From: Diorhabda sublineata
Taxonomy: Eukaryota; Arthropoda; Insecta; Coleoptera; Chrysomelidae
Assembly (NCBI RefSeq): GCF_026230105.1
Contig: NC_079475.1
Coordinates: forward strand, 30,502,086-30,566,085
Length of the DNA stretch: 64,000 nt
Direction: 5' to 3'
In this document: piece by piece, positions 1 through 12,115 of the stretch
Layout: each line of letters begins with the position of its first letter
How positions within the stretch are numbered: the first letter of the stretch is position 1
Made by a program: the position numbers and the translations under genes
The notes under the pieces: model-generated
Told to the model about the DNA's origin: nothing
What the model saw: the letters and a program-made list of their open reading frames with translations, nothing else
Database searches by the model: none

Positions 1-105
1 TATCCGTCCTGGAGCCGGTCCTGCTTGGATATAGTAGAATTCCAAAATTCGGCGAAGACGCTGCCTTTGATGAAATACCTGGAATTCGTTTGATCGCTTG
101 ATCTC

Positions 106-365
106 TGTTTTTATATCAGTTTCTATAGCAAGCGGTCTATTTACATTGTTTCTCTTGAATACTTTCTAGGAAGGTCTATAACAAATGAGCAAAGTAATCA
201 TTAGTAATAATTATTTAAGCCAGTTAAGTGATAGTGATAAGTGAATTATTATAAGTTGGTTAAGTATAGTGTATAGTATTTAGATAAATTAAAAACTTAA
301 GAGATATTGTCTATTAATTCACCCTACGAATAGAAATCGTATAAATAAATGAGAAAAACATTACA
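106..365 (+). repeat. LTR-like dispersed repeat, copy A
   Basis: This is one of three direct copies of the same sequence in the window (the others are at 24885-25234 and 37500-37785). Shared blocks include a TGTTTTTATAT-type start, a stretch reading TTTACATTGTTT, the string AAGTGATAGTGATAAGTGAA, and an end reading GAAAAACATTAC. The TG...CA ends, about 260-350 bp length and an AATAAA-like signal near the end fit a solo LTR of a retrotransposon. No gag/pol coding follows it, and I could not find a target-site duplication, so the LTR assignment is inference. Confidence 0.5.
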
Positions 366-1472
366 TAACGATTAATTATTCATAGCCATCCACTTCGCGC
401 GAATTGCCGGTCATTGATGATGAATTTAAGAAGACATACCTACGAATTGGCTCTCGACTTGAATTTGTCGAAAAAGCAATTAGAACTCTCAGGATCTCAT
501 TGAAAAGAATGACTACATTATGAAACCAAATTGTTGCCCTATTACTCAAACAGCTATGTTATACTAACATATTTAAGCTCTGTACAGAAAAATGTGAAAT
601 ATTCACCTCTTGTAGACTTTGAAACCGTTGCAAATTTTCTAGGTAACTATAGGAGTGAGAGGTACTAAGTTGTTGTTTGCTTATCCAGTAGTTATCTGTG
701 CAAATGGAAGCCAAGGATATTCGCCGGTTACTGTTGGACGTTAAAAAAGGACCATCTAGAAGCTAAATTTGCCAGAAAATCATAAATGTTAAATTTATAA
801 TTGAATTTTTTGTTTCGTACGATCATTATTTGTTGAAATATTCAAATTATATTGATCAATAGAATTCTTGGTTAATAATTTTTAGTTACTTATTTATACT
901 AACAATCATAGGTCAAACAAATATGAGTGTGGCGTGACGATGTTCAAAGTTTGTTATAATTGCCCACCTTTATTTGACTTACCTAATGACACCATTGGAA
1001 CTGCAGTTGCTATGATTTTAATACTAGATTACACCACCCTGTCTCAGAATCTACAATGAAATGAAAATAGATCTTACAGTAGTTTTTCATGCTGATTTCA
1101 AAAACGCAATTCGTTTCTTTATACCACGTCTGGTTAATTCACAAATCGACCATTTCTATGGTGAGGATTCAATCCTGGACACTAAATAATCAGACTCCCG
1201 TGACGCACCGCGGTGATTAAGCGTGTACAACATTCACGATTCTCGTGTGAAGTTATGGTTTACATGTACAATTTCGCCTTTCACATGTTTCTCTCGTCTA
1301 TCGGCACCTGACGAGTGGCAAATTCCTTTCAACCACGTATCGACTGCAGTAATCTTTTTTGCCAGATGCCGAAAATCGATATAAACAAATACAATATACG
1401 ATATAGTTCTCTATAATCAACTCAGTTCATTTCTTGTTATACCGGTAACTGTGAAAATAGTGTCGATACAAA
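366..1472. other. No gene recognised; possible promoter of the downstream relic
   Basis: AT-rich sequence without a supported open frame. Roughly 1190-1340 is less AT-rich and contains several CG dinucleotides. It could be the 5' flank of the multicopy gene relic that starts at 1473, but no promoter element is convincing. Confidence 0.3.
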
Positions 1473-2662
1473 ATGAGCGATTCGAAACGGAAGTGTTTGA
1501 AAAGTCCTGATATCTTTTGTTATATTTGTGGTAGGTTTACAATAGCGAAACTGAAAAGTGACATTAATAGGTTAGTAAAGAACCTGTATTTTGCCTGTTT
1601 TAAATTATACAAATCATGGGCTTCCCATGAAGTGTGTCGCACCTTAGTAGAAGGATTGCGTCTTTGGAAGGCAGGAAAAAAGAAGCAAATGCCATTTGGG
1701 ATCCATATGGATTTTTGTATGCACGAGACCAGTGGATACAGTTCTAAAATAAGTACAATAAGATTTGTTTCCTACTGCAAGCTGAGAGTGAGGCCAATTC
1801 AGTAAAGGATGAATTTACTCCAGGAAAACCCAATGAAACATAGCTGTTTACCTAGGCAGAATTCAATGATTTGGTTAGATATTTAAACCTATCGAACCAG
1901 GAATCTGAAATGCTAAGTTCAAAACTGAAATAAATAAATCTCTTAGCCTCAGGTACATCCTTTTCATGGAATCGCTATAGAAAATGAGATTCACTACTTT
2001 TCATTGAATGAAAAAATTAATAGTGTTGTAATATTCCTGATCTGATGAAATATTTTGGAATTACTTACGAAAAGCCTGAGTGGAGACGTTTTGTTTATTT
2101 CTCTCAATGATGTTTGAAAGAGTTCTTCTACATTATGGCAATAAATAGGCCTCCATATGAAAATAAGGACCCCTTTTGGGCGACATCAAATATGCGGAGT
2201 ACCAACGTGTTGTGTGTGGCAATTTCAAAATGTCATTTAGACTTTTGGTACCACCGCTGCACATAAAGCTTCGGTTGATGAAGCAATTTGTGACCGCTTT
2301 ATCAAAAGAAGGCGCATGCTTCAAGTACCTTTCAGAAAAAATACCCCGCATTACTTAAGAAAAAATCAAGGTAGGAATTTTCGTGGGTCAACAAATCCGA
2401 ATTTTGATAAAAGACGCAGATTTTGAAAAAAGTATGAATTAGAAAAAAAGCTTGGATGAGCTTTAAAAAAAATTTGCATGGTTTTCTGAACAAAAATAAA
2501 GATCCCTGAGGAACTTGAGGGATTACAGTGAAGAGCAAGGTGAACGGTTCCATCAAGATATAAAAGAAATGGAAAAACGGTAGCAAGGTAGGAGGAATAA
2601 GAATATGATGGTTAACTTTTGTTGAAATTTTAAGAGGGAATGCCTCGATACCCAAGAGATGT
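1473..2662 (+). pseudogene. Decayed copy of a multicopy arthropod uncharacterized gene family
   Basis: The first frame (1473-1805, 110 codons) begins with a basic N-terminus, then a CYICG-type Cys pair (about residues 16-19) and a block with the pattern SWASHEVCRTLVEGLRLWKAG. That is the N-terminus of a large family of uncharacterized proteins present in many copies in insect genomes, as far as I remember it. Later pieces of the same family follow in shifting frames: a TQAEFNDLVRYLNLS-like piece near 1850-1890, a PPLHIKLRLMKQFVTAL piece at about 2252-2300, and an EEQGERFHQDIKEMEKR piece at about 2530-2580. The copy is broken by stops and frameshifts, and the middle (normally several hundred codons) is deleted between about 2230 and 2250. 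The family's function is unknown to me. Its copy number and decay suggest it moves or is carried by a mobile element. Confidence 0.7.
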
Positions 2663-3433
2663 GAAGGAAATCAAGTTTGTAAGCTTTACTATCTTATCTT
2701 ATTCTACATACTTTAAAATTCCATCATGAATCATCCTCTTTCAACTATTAATTTTCATTCATACACCTCTCTACACGTAAACTAATATTGAAAACAAACT
2801 TTTTCCACAACTGCTATGAACAGTGACGTATTTCTCATAGCTAACTTAATTTCGAAACCATATATTACTCACACAGTAAGAAATATTATTTCTTACGGCA
2901 CTTTGCCCACACCACACATTTTAATATGGAGAATCAACAAAAACCGACGAAAATTTAGTTGGCTATTGTATATATACATATCTATACACAGGTTACTGCT
3001 TCAGACGTTCTTCGGCAACAATTTTAGTAAATGCAGGAGGGGATATATTAACCTTAAAGCGTCATGAATGATGACAATGTAGTACCGTGGTAGAAGTATA
3101 TGTCGAAGAGCCTATTAAAAATAAAATTAACGTTGCTAATAATATGGTCAACTTCATTGAAAAAGCGCTCGAACCCTTTCCAGAAATGGAGATAGAAAAT
3201 ACACCGTATAAGAACGATCAACCCTCAACATCTAAAATTAACATAACAAAGAATTTAATAAAAAGAAATGACATTCCGGGTTTAACTATATAAAATTGTG
3301 AAAATTTCACAATCAATTACAATTTTAAATAATATTATTTAACAGTTAAGAGGATACTCTAGTATTATGTTGGTTTTACCAATCATAAAAATAAACATTA
3401 CTTTTATTCTTTCAATTTGTGCAGTTGTAGAAA
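2663..3433. other. No gene recognised; two short unassigned ORFs
   Basis: Two short open frames on the plus strand (2816-3067 and 3087-3293) have no family I recognise. The second is charged and polar with no membrane segment. Neither has enough support to be called a gene. Confidence 0.3.
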
Positions 3434-3535
3434 AAGTATAGTGTGCAACATGTGTGAAAAGTACTTTTCTCCCTCACGAGTTTGCGACACTCGTGAAAAG
3501 TTGAATTTTTCCCACTTGTTGTACAATATACTATT
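3434..3535. repeat. About 100-bp palindromic (foldback) element
   Basis: The ends are imperfect inverted repeats: AGTATAGTGTGCAACA on the left pairs with TGTTGTACAATATACT on the right. The centre holds a perfect 7-bp stem, CACGAGT (3475-3481) with ACTCGTG (3489-3495). The whole segment can fold into a long hairpin. It has no coding capacity. It is most likely a very short MITE or a hairpin repeat. Confidence 0.6.
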
Positions 3536-4777
3536 GTATTGTTGTTGTGTTGTCATAAAATAGATATTATAGTCGAGTGGATGAAATTAAACAAAATCTA
3601 GACGTGATAAAGAAAAATGGAAAGCAGATACAGTATCAGCATAGAAAAATATTTCAGAAACAGCTATTTATATTGAGTCATCTGTAAAAACAATTTTAGC
3701 AGAGTAGTGCTATGAATAAAGAGTCTGGATATATTTGATAAATTATATTAATAATCTTGCGCTAGTTGAACATATTTAATTTAAAAAAATGTCTTGTGGA
3801 CTGAAACAGACTCTCATGTGGACGTGGGAAGGAGATCGCTCACCGTTAAAGTATAACCAGGCGAAGTGCGACAGAGTTAGCAGTTATGTCACTTATGTAT
3901 CTTCAAAGAAATGAAAAGTTGGTTGTACCTGGGTACCGTAATATTCAAGTATCAAATGAAGATGACGATCTACAAGTCCTCAATCAAAAACGATTAAAAG
4001 CAGTTGATTTTTTGTGGCTATACGAAAAATAAAAAAAAAAATATGATTATATTTACGATGCTTTTCGTACGCTGAGTTTCAGGCATTCGACTCGAATATT
4101 TTCGAACATAATATTTTTGTTTTTCGAGGAGTGGAAATGGTAAAAAGAAAACATACTTAATATAAACATTGTTTATTAGTTAATTTTATGATCAGTTCCA
4201 TTATGTCACACATCCAAATTCTGCATTGTACAAATATATCATATCCAATTCCGGCACTCTTTATAAGTTCTTTGGACACTAAAACTCGCTTCAGATTCAT
4301 GTTTACCACATTCAGTGACTAACATTTAGTTCACAATAATGTAGCTTTTGAAGGGAAACACTCACCTACCTTCGTCATACAAAGGTATTCAAACTGAAAT
4401 AGTCTAATTATATATTTATCACTGGATTTTCGAATTTTGATATCAATCAGTGCATTTGTATCTACTACAAATCACACCAATAGTACATATAAGAGTTTTA
4501 TCAATAAACGATGAGTCATTTTGAAAAATCTTGATAGTGCAATTAATATCGTATTGAATAATATTGGAAGTTATTTGTGTAAAAGTGAAGAAAACACTGA
4601 ATATCATTTCTAAAGTTTTTAATATAATTTTGGCTTGTCTCTAAATATACTATCGTCGATTTTCATAAATTAAAGTATTTGCTGTTGTGGTCATATTTAA
4701 CTATCTCAATAATACTTTTATCTCTAGTAGAGGTAATACGCATTAGAATTTCTGGGACCATTGGTAATATTTATACT
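3536..4777. other. AT-rich, nothing recognised
   Basis: No supported coding region or repeat boundary. A short plus-strand stretch near 3890-4010 reads open for about 40 codons but matches nothing I know. Confidence 0.3.
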
Positions 4778-4940
4778 GAACACACTGTTTACACTACCAT
4801 AACACCAACACTCACAATTACACTGTCTACTGTCTATGGTTATAAGTTATTATCTTCAGAGACCAAAGATAAAGAATGACCTTTCGGTCTCTGAAGAAGA
4901 TAATGTAGTGTAATGTAGAGGTAGCAGTAAACAGTGTGTT
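4778..4940. repeat. Hairpin element with TCTCTGAAGA motif
   Basis: Inner arms at 4849-4863 (TTATCTTCAGAGACC) and 4886-4903 (GGTCTCTGAAGAAGATAA) are complementary. Outer arms CACACTGTTTAC (4780-4791) and GTAAACAGTGTG (4927-4938) also pair. The same two words, GTCTCTGAAGA and CAGTAAACAGT, occur together again at 45688-45740. It abuts the MITE starting at 4970. Confidence 0.6.
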
Positions 4941-4969
4941 GAGGTAACACGTTGTATTGGAGAATTGAA

Positions 4970-5462
4970 GGTAATTATCTAGATTGGGTTACATCCCTCC
5001 GATTTCGTTAAAATTTTAGTATGTTATAGAGGAAACTATGCTGAAAAATTTGATATATAGGGCGCGGAAATCATCCCTTTACATAATTTTTCAACTTTCA
5101 GAAAAAGAAAAATAAATTATACATCATAGTTTAGCTTCGCATGTCTTCATTACCTAATGATGACAACATGTGTCATAAAATTTGTAGAGAATTTAGTCTA
5201 GTTTGTTTACATACGACTATCGTTAGTAAATCTATCAAAATTTGTATGTTTTGAATCGTCTATGACCATGAAAAAATAAAATTCTATGAATTTTTGTATA
5301 TTGCTATTTATTGATTAATATTCTATCAATATTCTTAGTTAAAATTAGTGGTTAGGTTAGACTATGACGTATAAATTATTTTTCTTTTCCTGGAACTTTT
5401 CTCTATAACATACTAAAATTTTAAAGAAATCGGAGGGGTGTAACCTAATCTAGATAATTACC
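4970..5462. mobile_element. 493-bp MITE with long terminal inverted repeats
   Basis: The left end (4970-5031) reads GGTAATTATCTAGATTGGGT and continues through a CCCTCCGATTT block. Its reverse complement, with few changes, forms the right end (5402-5462). Similarity resumes inside, at about 5095-5135 against 5345-5395. Flanks of GAATTGAA on the left and GAATTAAA on the right could be an 8-bp target-site duplication, which would suit a hAT-derived MITE. There is no coding capacity. Confidence 0.7.
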
Positions 5463-5939
5463 GAATTAAATTTATACAACGAGGTCGTTTGAATTTTATT
5501 TTAAGTTTACTAGTCCACTGCTACAGGGGTAGTTGATGATAATAACAACACAAATATTATGTTTCTATAATAAATGCAATGTGATAGTATCAAAGAATTC
5601 AAATAATAACAATATTAGGCCTATTGTATGTAATTTTTTGTAACAGAGCTGGTTGGAGTGAATGGTACAGTAGATGAATCAAAATAGTAGTAACTGCATT
5701 ATAATATGTAATTTATCTACGACCACCATTAAAATTAAGTATTTAAAAACTCATTATATATATAAATTATATATTAAACATATGTCTAAAACCGTGCGAA
5801 ACAGAACAATGCTTTTTAATTGGGATAATCATTATAATATTTTTTTATTTGTATATCAAGTTATCAAGAAGTATGAAGCGTCATCGTCATTTTGCAAAAT
5901 GTTTTTCAAATTTTGATAAAACTTTGATTGTTAAGCTGA

Positions 5940-6251
5940 ATAAAGATAGAAGAAGAATCTGATTGCACACCTCCTAAAATTGTGAAAATTGCGGGAAAAT
6001 ATAAATCAAAATCTGCTTCCGAAAAAGTCAAGAAAAATATACATGAAGTCGGAGATTTTTTAGATTGGTGTAACAATAAAAATATCAAAAATTACACAGG
6101 AAATTTTCGTATTGCATATTTCTCGAAAAAGTCAAGCCAGTGGGAAAGGAAATCATCAATACTATGGTCCCATTATGCAATGTTGAAAACTAGAATAAAT
6201 TTAAATTTAAACATTGATATAAATACATTTCATGAAAGTATTTTTCAATGA
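5940..6251 (+). pseudogene. Tyrosine-recombinase-like (Crypton-type) fragment
   Basis: An open stretch of about 104 codons runs from a charged segment (KIEEESDCTPPKIVKIAGKY) through a Lys/Ser-rich linker to residues with the pattern FLDWCNNKNIKNYTGNFRIA, then SSILWSHYAML and INLNLNIDINTF. This is the pattern of the N-terminal SAM-like (core-binding) domain of insect integrase-like proteins related to Crypton recombinases. There the family has a STLWSxYSM box followed by a NIDI box. The catalytic R...H-x-x-R...Y domain is absent: the frame stops at 6251 and nothing matching it follows. A truncated element relic is the simplest reading. The assignment rests on recalled family pattern and needs a profile search. 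Confidence 0.55.
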
Positions 6252-9200
6252 GAACTTAGATAAAATATTGTATGAAACTCGTGCCTAAAGTACTCGCCTT
6301 GCTTGTGCCTTTCATTTTCGCGGGTCGTGCGCAAAACTATCACTTTATGCATCTGTATCACAAATAACTATTTTTAAAAGGAATATTAGTAGATTGAGTT
6401 TTATATTTAAATGTTTATTTCACATAAGTTGTGAATATATTAATCATGAGGGAGATTATGCAACTTCAATGGTTAATAATCTGAAATTAATTATATAAAT
6501 AGTGCAGCTAACCTTTAGGGCTTAATAAAGAATCAGTTTTTCAATCAAAACCTGCAAGATTTCCTAATTTTGCTCTCAACTTAGCTTATAAAATAGAAAT
6601 TGAGATAGGATCTTAAGCGTTATTTAATTATATACTTCAAGGAAGTTTTCGGATAAATAACATCTATAATTTGGAAATTACAAAATTAATTGTAGAAATA
6701 ACAATAATTCACCCAGCATCCTTTAGAGATCGTTAGAAAAAAATTGATGAATTTCATTTATAATTTTAATAAATTACCCCACATAAATTACACCACTACA
6801 AGTTCTTTTACAAGTAGAACAAAAATATTGGAACAAAGTCAACCCCACATAAAAAGATCGGAAGATTATGATTATTTGCTTTTTGTAGCATTGTTTATTA
6901 CATGAATTTTATTATACAGAAAATGATATTTGTGTGTTGATATTATAAGTAACACTCAAAAGGGGTGCAGAAGTAAACTTAAAATTAACTCTCAGCAGTT
7001 ACTTTTGTTGATTAAACACCCGCTACAAAACGAATACAAATAAAAACAAGTTTTGAGATAATGGAAATAATGTGGTTGGAATTTACACAATTTTCACATT
7101 ACCACTTCAATGCAACAATTACAATGTATCCGATATGGAATTCCAACACCGTCTGCAAATATTTATAAATTAATTGATGCTAAAACAATATTATTAACCT
7201 TCATGTTCTATATAATTAATTATCTTAAAGTAGTAAATTGTTGAAAACATTCATAACGAAAATCGTCAAAATCGCTCGGAAATCTACCTCCACAGAAATT
7301 AACTAGAAGGTTTATAGCTTACTTTCCATTAATAATTACCTGCTGGTTCGTGTTGGTTTACAGGAAAAGAATTTTATTTTTCATTTTTTACATTTCAGCT
7401 CTTGTTTCTTTTTTTCAAATGTTGTCTCTATAAATTCCAATTTCTTTGTTTTAAATGCTTTATGAACGTATTATTGTCCTCAATCCTCATGAATTGTAAA
7501 AATAAGTCAATGAAAAATTAAAGTTCGGTGTCGGGATATCGTTAATATGAATAAAAATCGCGGCGTTTTCAATTTTTTCAGAAGAAACCATATGAGTTTC
7601 AAAGTCTAGGACCGGGTATATGGACAATGAATTCACGATCTTGGACTCAAAAATATTCGTAAGAAAGAGAAGTTCTGTGTGCTCGAAAGATTTATTGTAA
7701 ATTGAACGACACCTTTTCCTCTTAAATGTAAAAAAGGGGTTTTGGTTTGCCGAAAGACCCAGTAACCTTTTTATAGGTTGCTATGAAAAAAGTAAAAGTT
7801 ACTGGAAGTAAAGTGTGGAATCAATTGTCGACGTCAAATAATATGATGCCAAAGTGTCTTCTGGGCCACCCTGAACATCAAAATGTAAATAAAAATTTTT
7901 TCTTTTGTAGTAAGTACTTATTGGACTATCCTCGTATATTGTTTGAAGCCTGGTCTTATATAATTGGGATCCATGGATCTGGGCTCTACATGAGAACTGA
8001 TAACAGTGTATTTAGCCACTTCCTGGAAACTTTTGACTAGTTTCTTTGTCTTAATTTAGCTTTTCGTAAGTTGCTTATGGCAATATTTTCAATATTTTTT
8101 TTAACAGACCTTTTTTTGTTTTCTCTTGTTGGTTTACTGAATAAGAATTGAATCGGGGCGTTACTTGCCGATTATATTAGAATCTAGCTGTTTTTTTGTA
8201 ATATTATCTCAAGTCTGAATTTATGAGGTGAACACTTAGCCTCCATCCTCTACTTTAAGATGCCGTGAAGTTAGAGTTTGTTTATATTTTGTACTAATAT
8301 ATGCTTGGATACCACATTTCTGCTTTCTACGAATTCAAAAAGTACCCCAAGACCCATGCTATTGCAATTGTATGTTTAACAAGGCCACTATTAAGAATGT
8401 ATTCCTAGCATTTCACTAATCTTATATAATTCGAGTTGCCAGAGTTTCAGAGATCATTTTTTAAGAATCTACTTCAGACCACTATTATGGCAAGAAGTCC
8501 TATCAATGTTTTTATTTATTTACTATGAGTCATTCTGAGGGGCAGTCTATACAAGTGCTGATTTAGCCCCAGTAACACTGTCTAAATCTGTTTAAATGAC
8601 CTACAAGCCCGTTACTTGAATCGCCTTTTTACACATTCCCAGCTAGATCAGTACTAGGCGGCCCCTTTCCTCAAAGCCTATCAGAAAATTTCCTAATCCC
8701 CTTTTCGGCTACTAGCGATGGCTTACGAAGATTACCTTGCCTTTCTTGACAACTCCCTCATCGCCATTAGGTAAAACCCTTTCCTAAACCCCCTTGTTCA
8801 TCGTTCTGCAGAGGAAAGTTTTTCTTATATCAGGGCCAAACCTAAAGTATCTCTCACAATTACATAAAAAATTTCTCTATCCCATTCAAAAGAAATTCCA
8901 CGAATAATTTCATAATAAATAGAGAGAGGCTATTTATTATCAAATGATTCAGTGAATAAACGTTAAAAATTCTCATTTTTTAAACTGAACTTCTCTTGTT
9001 ATAATATTGATAAATTAAGTAATAAGTAGGGTACTCTAATAATGGAATGGGAATTTAGTGGTGCAGTTAAGTTCATTATAATTCATTGCAACGAACTATT
9101 TAAATTTACACTGGTAAATTAGAAATGAGTTAGATTACATTTAAATTCCAATGTTTGGTAATTTTTTTCCGATACTATATTTAATGATATATTACAAAGA

Positions 9201-10669
9201 ATCAATGAAACCATTATTGATTAAAATAACTAATAGTATATATAGTGACAATGAAAATAATGTTTTAATTAGTTGTCCAGTGATAAATTTGCTCTAAGTT
9301 TTTAGGAATACTAAACTATAACAGATAAAAGCAAATTTTTCCGCAATAACAAAAATAATCATCTCTAAATAGACATAGAGTTCTATTACTCACAATCTGC
9401 ATCACATTTAAAGCCCTTTTGAAATTTTTATAAAAAAATTTCAAACCGAGCCCTTACTTATATTATATAAAGTTAGCTTCATAGTTAATTTTAAATTTGA
9501 AAATACACTTAGTTATTTACATTAATACTGTGTATACAGATGAGTAGAAATATGTTAAAAGCTTTCTATTTGGTTATATGTACAAATTAGCGTAGGTACG
9601 TATATATGGCAGGCTCACAATTAAAGGATAATTTTTAAAGTCATGTGGTACAAAAATTCGCATGAAATTAGATTAATACATTATTTGTAGCATACACAAT
9701 TAATAAATAGCAAAAGATTTCGTAAATGTAAAAGTTGATAAAATGATAGGAAGCATTATGAAAAGTGCTTTTGTCTATGAAAAATTTTTAATATTAAGCT
9801 CGAATGTTTCTCAATTGTAACAATGCCGAGTATCTTATATTTGAATTCTATTGAATAGCAAAACTACAGCTCTCGAATTGAAAAGTATTTAGTTCGAAAT
9901 TAAGTATCTGTTTAAATAACCAATAATGGAAATTAATGTATAAACACAAAAGAAATATATAGTATCTACAAATAATTGAAAATAATTAAGATTATGAAAT
10001 AGATGGCGTTAAAGTTTTCTATATCTATTAACACTTATTCAATGTCATACTATAGGATGTTTAGCAGTTTTACAGTCAATAGAATACAGTACAAAGTAAC
10101 GTCGCGTCGTTCTCATTCAAATATTACTTGACAATCCAGTCGTCACATTTTGTTTCTTCACTTTACTACGAAGAGAAAAATTTTAATCTAAAATTGAATA
10201 GTGGTGATAAGTGTTTGAGCTTATGATAAAAGAAGCTTCAATAAATTGAAAGTCACTAGGAGAAGACTTAGTTATTATACAAGGATGTTAAACGTCTTTT
10301 AGTATAATGTGTGGTTTCAAGCGTTAATGCCAAATGAACAGCAAAATGCACTTATTTGTCTTGTAAATCAAAAGGAGACATGAATTGTAGAATTACCATG
10401 GGATTTCACTTTTACCTACCGCTTCCAAAGTATTCTCAAGGATTCTAGCCATTAAATTACAACTCTATGCTGAAAAAAACAAGATGCTTGGATGGATGTA
10501 TACGATTAATTAGATTTTTGGTAGGTATCTGAAATGTCTTAATGTCTTGGAGAAGTTTATTGAACGAAACATCAAACTATATAAAATTTTTATAGATTTA
10601 AGCAAACGTATGATTGTATAAATATATTTATTTATATTTTACATAATTTCAAAGCACCTGAAAAAATAA
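6252..10669. other. 4.4 kb AT-rich intergenic or intronic DNA, nothing recognised
   Basis: No supported gene. An ORF at 7783-8040 (85 codons) has no recognisable domain. Around 8520-8840 the base composition is noticeably richer in C and G than its surroundings, with many CCCTT/CCTAA words. That could be the antisense of a decayed retroelement end, but no coding match is visible. The rest is low-complexity AT sequence. Confidence 0.3.
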
Positions 10670-11330
10670 TAAGAAGGGACTGAACTCAAGGAACTCAGAA
10701 TCAACAGATGGTTAAGACAAAGTGATGTACAATAGACTACTATTTCTATCTTTTGTATTTGCTGATGATGTCAACAGAAAAATACTTAATTGAAAGCTGC
10801 AAGGATTTCGAAGAAGACGTACAGATAATTGGATTTTTAATGAACAACAAAAAACTAAATATATTGTAGAAAACTGAGGAAACAGTATGGTCTCAGATAC
10901 AATGAATACTGAGCTCAGTTTCGAAAGGGTCACTGAATTTAAGTATCTTGGCTCAATCATTACTGAAAGAAATGAATTGAATTCCTAGATAAAAGCATAT
11001 TTGGCTGATGGCAATCAATGTTAATTTTTAATGATTAAATTGCTTAAATCCTCTTTACTAACAAGGAAGTTGAAACATGAATTATTTAAAATAATAATGT
11101 CACCCATTGTCCATTATATAGTCGAAGCTACTACGCAAAGTCTGAAAGAATGCCTATCATTTTTCAAGGAAAATTTCTGAAAAATTATGTGGATTAATGA
11201 AGAATGGAACTATATGGAGAATTAGGGTAAACGTTATAAATACTAAATGAATACAATGGCTCAAACATCTGGAGCAATGAATAAAGAGAGAGTAACAAAG
11301 ATAATCTACTAGAAAGAAAATTTGATTACC
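10670..11330 (+). pseudogene. RTE-like LINE reverse transcriptase relic
   Basis: A VFADDV catalytic box is readable near 10755-10773. Downstream pieces read VTEFKYLGSIITE (about 10930-10970), then LLKSSLLTRKLKHELFKIIM (about 11040-11100), followed by an SPIVHYIVEATT segment. That order is the C-terminal half of RTE-type (craniate/insect non-LTR) reverse transcriptases, where FADD is followed by YLGSII, LLKSRLLSRKTK and RPVVTYGSE. Frames shift and stops occur throughout, and the N-terminal endonuclease is not visible. Confidence 0.65.
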
Positions 11331-11479
11331 AGATTCCATTCAAAAAACTTCAATCTTGAAGATAAATATCATACTGGTTGACAAACTGTTAAAAAACTCC
11401 AACATATTTCATTTCCACGACATCGAGCTAAACGACGAATATAAGAAAATTTTAAAACATTTACGGAAAATTATATCTT

Positions 11480-12115
11480 AAAAGAAGCTCGACACTTGAT
11501 CTCCACATGAATTAACGTCGAAAATTTATTGGACAGAGTTTTCATTTTTAAAATCGCGCTGATATGAAACGAAATTTTTTGAATAAATGACAAAAGGTGG
11601 CATGTGCGAGAGATATTGTTGCTGAAGCCTAGAGAAGTTTCAAAAACAGTTGCATTGCCAGTTTTGAGGAGAAGGAAGGTGGACGCTTGTCTTTGGTGAA
11701 AGCGTATTGTTTATCATAAGCTACTAGAGCCTGGTCAAAGCAATAGGTAAGTCCAATTTCTATTAGCAACATATGATGTGTTGGAATCCTGCGTTACTAA
11801 AATCGTTAGTTTGTTGATTACTAAGAAAAGCGTCTTCCAACACGACAACACACATATCTTAAGTGATTTATCAAAAATTGAAGGAGTTTAGTTGGGAAGT
11901 TTTGATACGTCCATTATAAAGATTTTACTCTGGTGGACTATAATTTTTTCTGATTCCTGCAAAAATTCTCTTAATGGTGAGAAGCTGGCTTCAAAAGTGG
12001 CTTGAAAAAATCACTAGGTTCAGTTTTTGCTAAGAGTCACAGAATTTTTACAGTAACGGAATTATTTCTACTAGAAAAGTTACAAAATTTTATCAATTAG
12101 AGTGGTATAAATATC
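11480..12115 (+). pseudogene. mariner-family transposase relic
   Basis: Fragments in shifting frames follow the order of a mariner transposase. ENLLDRVFIFK appears near 11520, YHKLLEPGQSN near 11720, KKSVFQHDN (the second catalytic Asp region, normally HDNARPH) near 11830, and LNGEKLASKVA near 11970-12000. The end of the protein is near 12110. The first catalytic segment is degraded. No terminal repeats were recognised. Confidence 0.55.

Noticed and set aside
2332..2655. 107-codon minus-strand ORF
   Set aside because: Antisense to the C-terminal blocks of the multicopy gene relic at 1473-2662.
7783..8040. 85-codon plus-strand ORF as a gene
   Set aside because: No domain, no splice context, no codon or composition contrast with the flanks.
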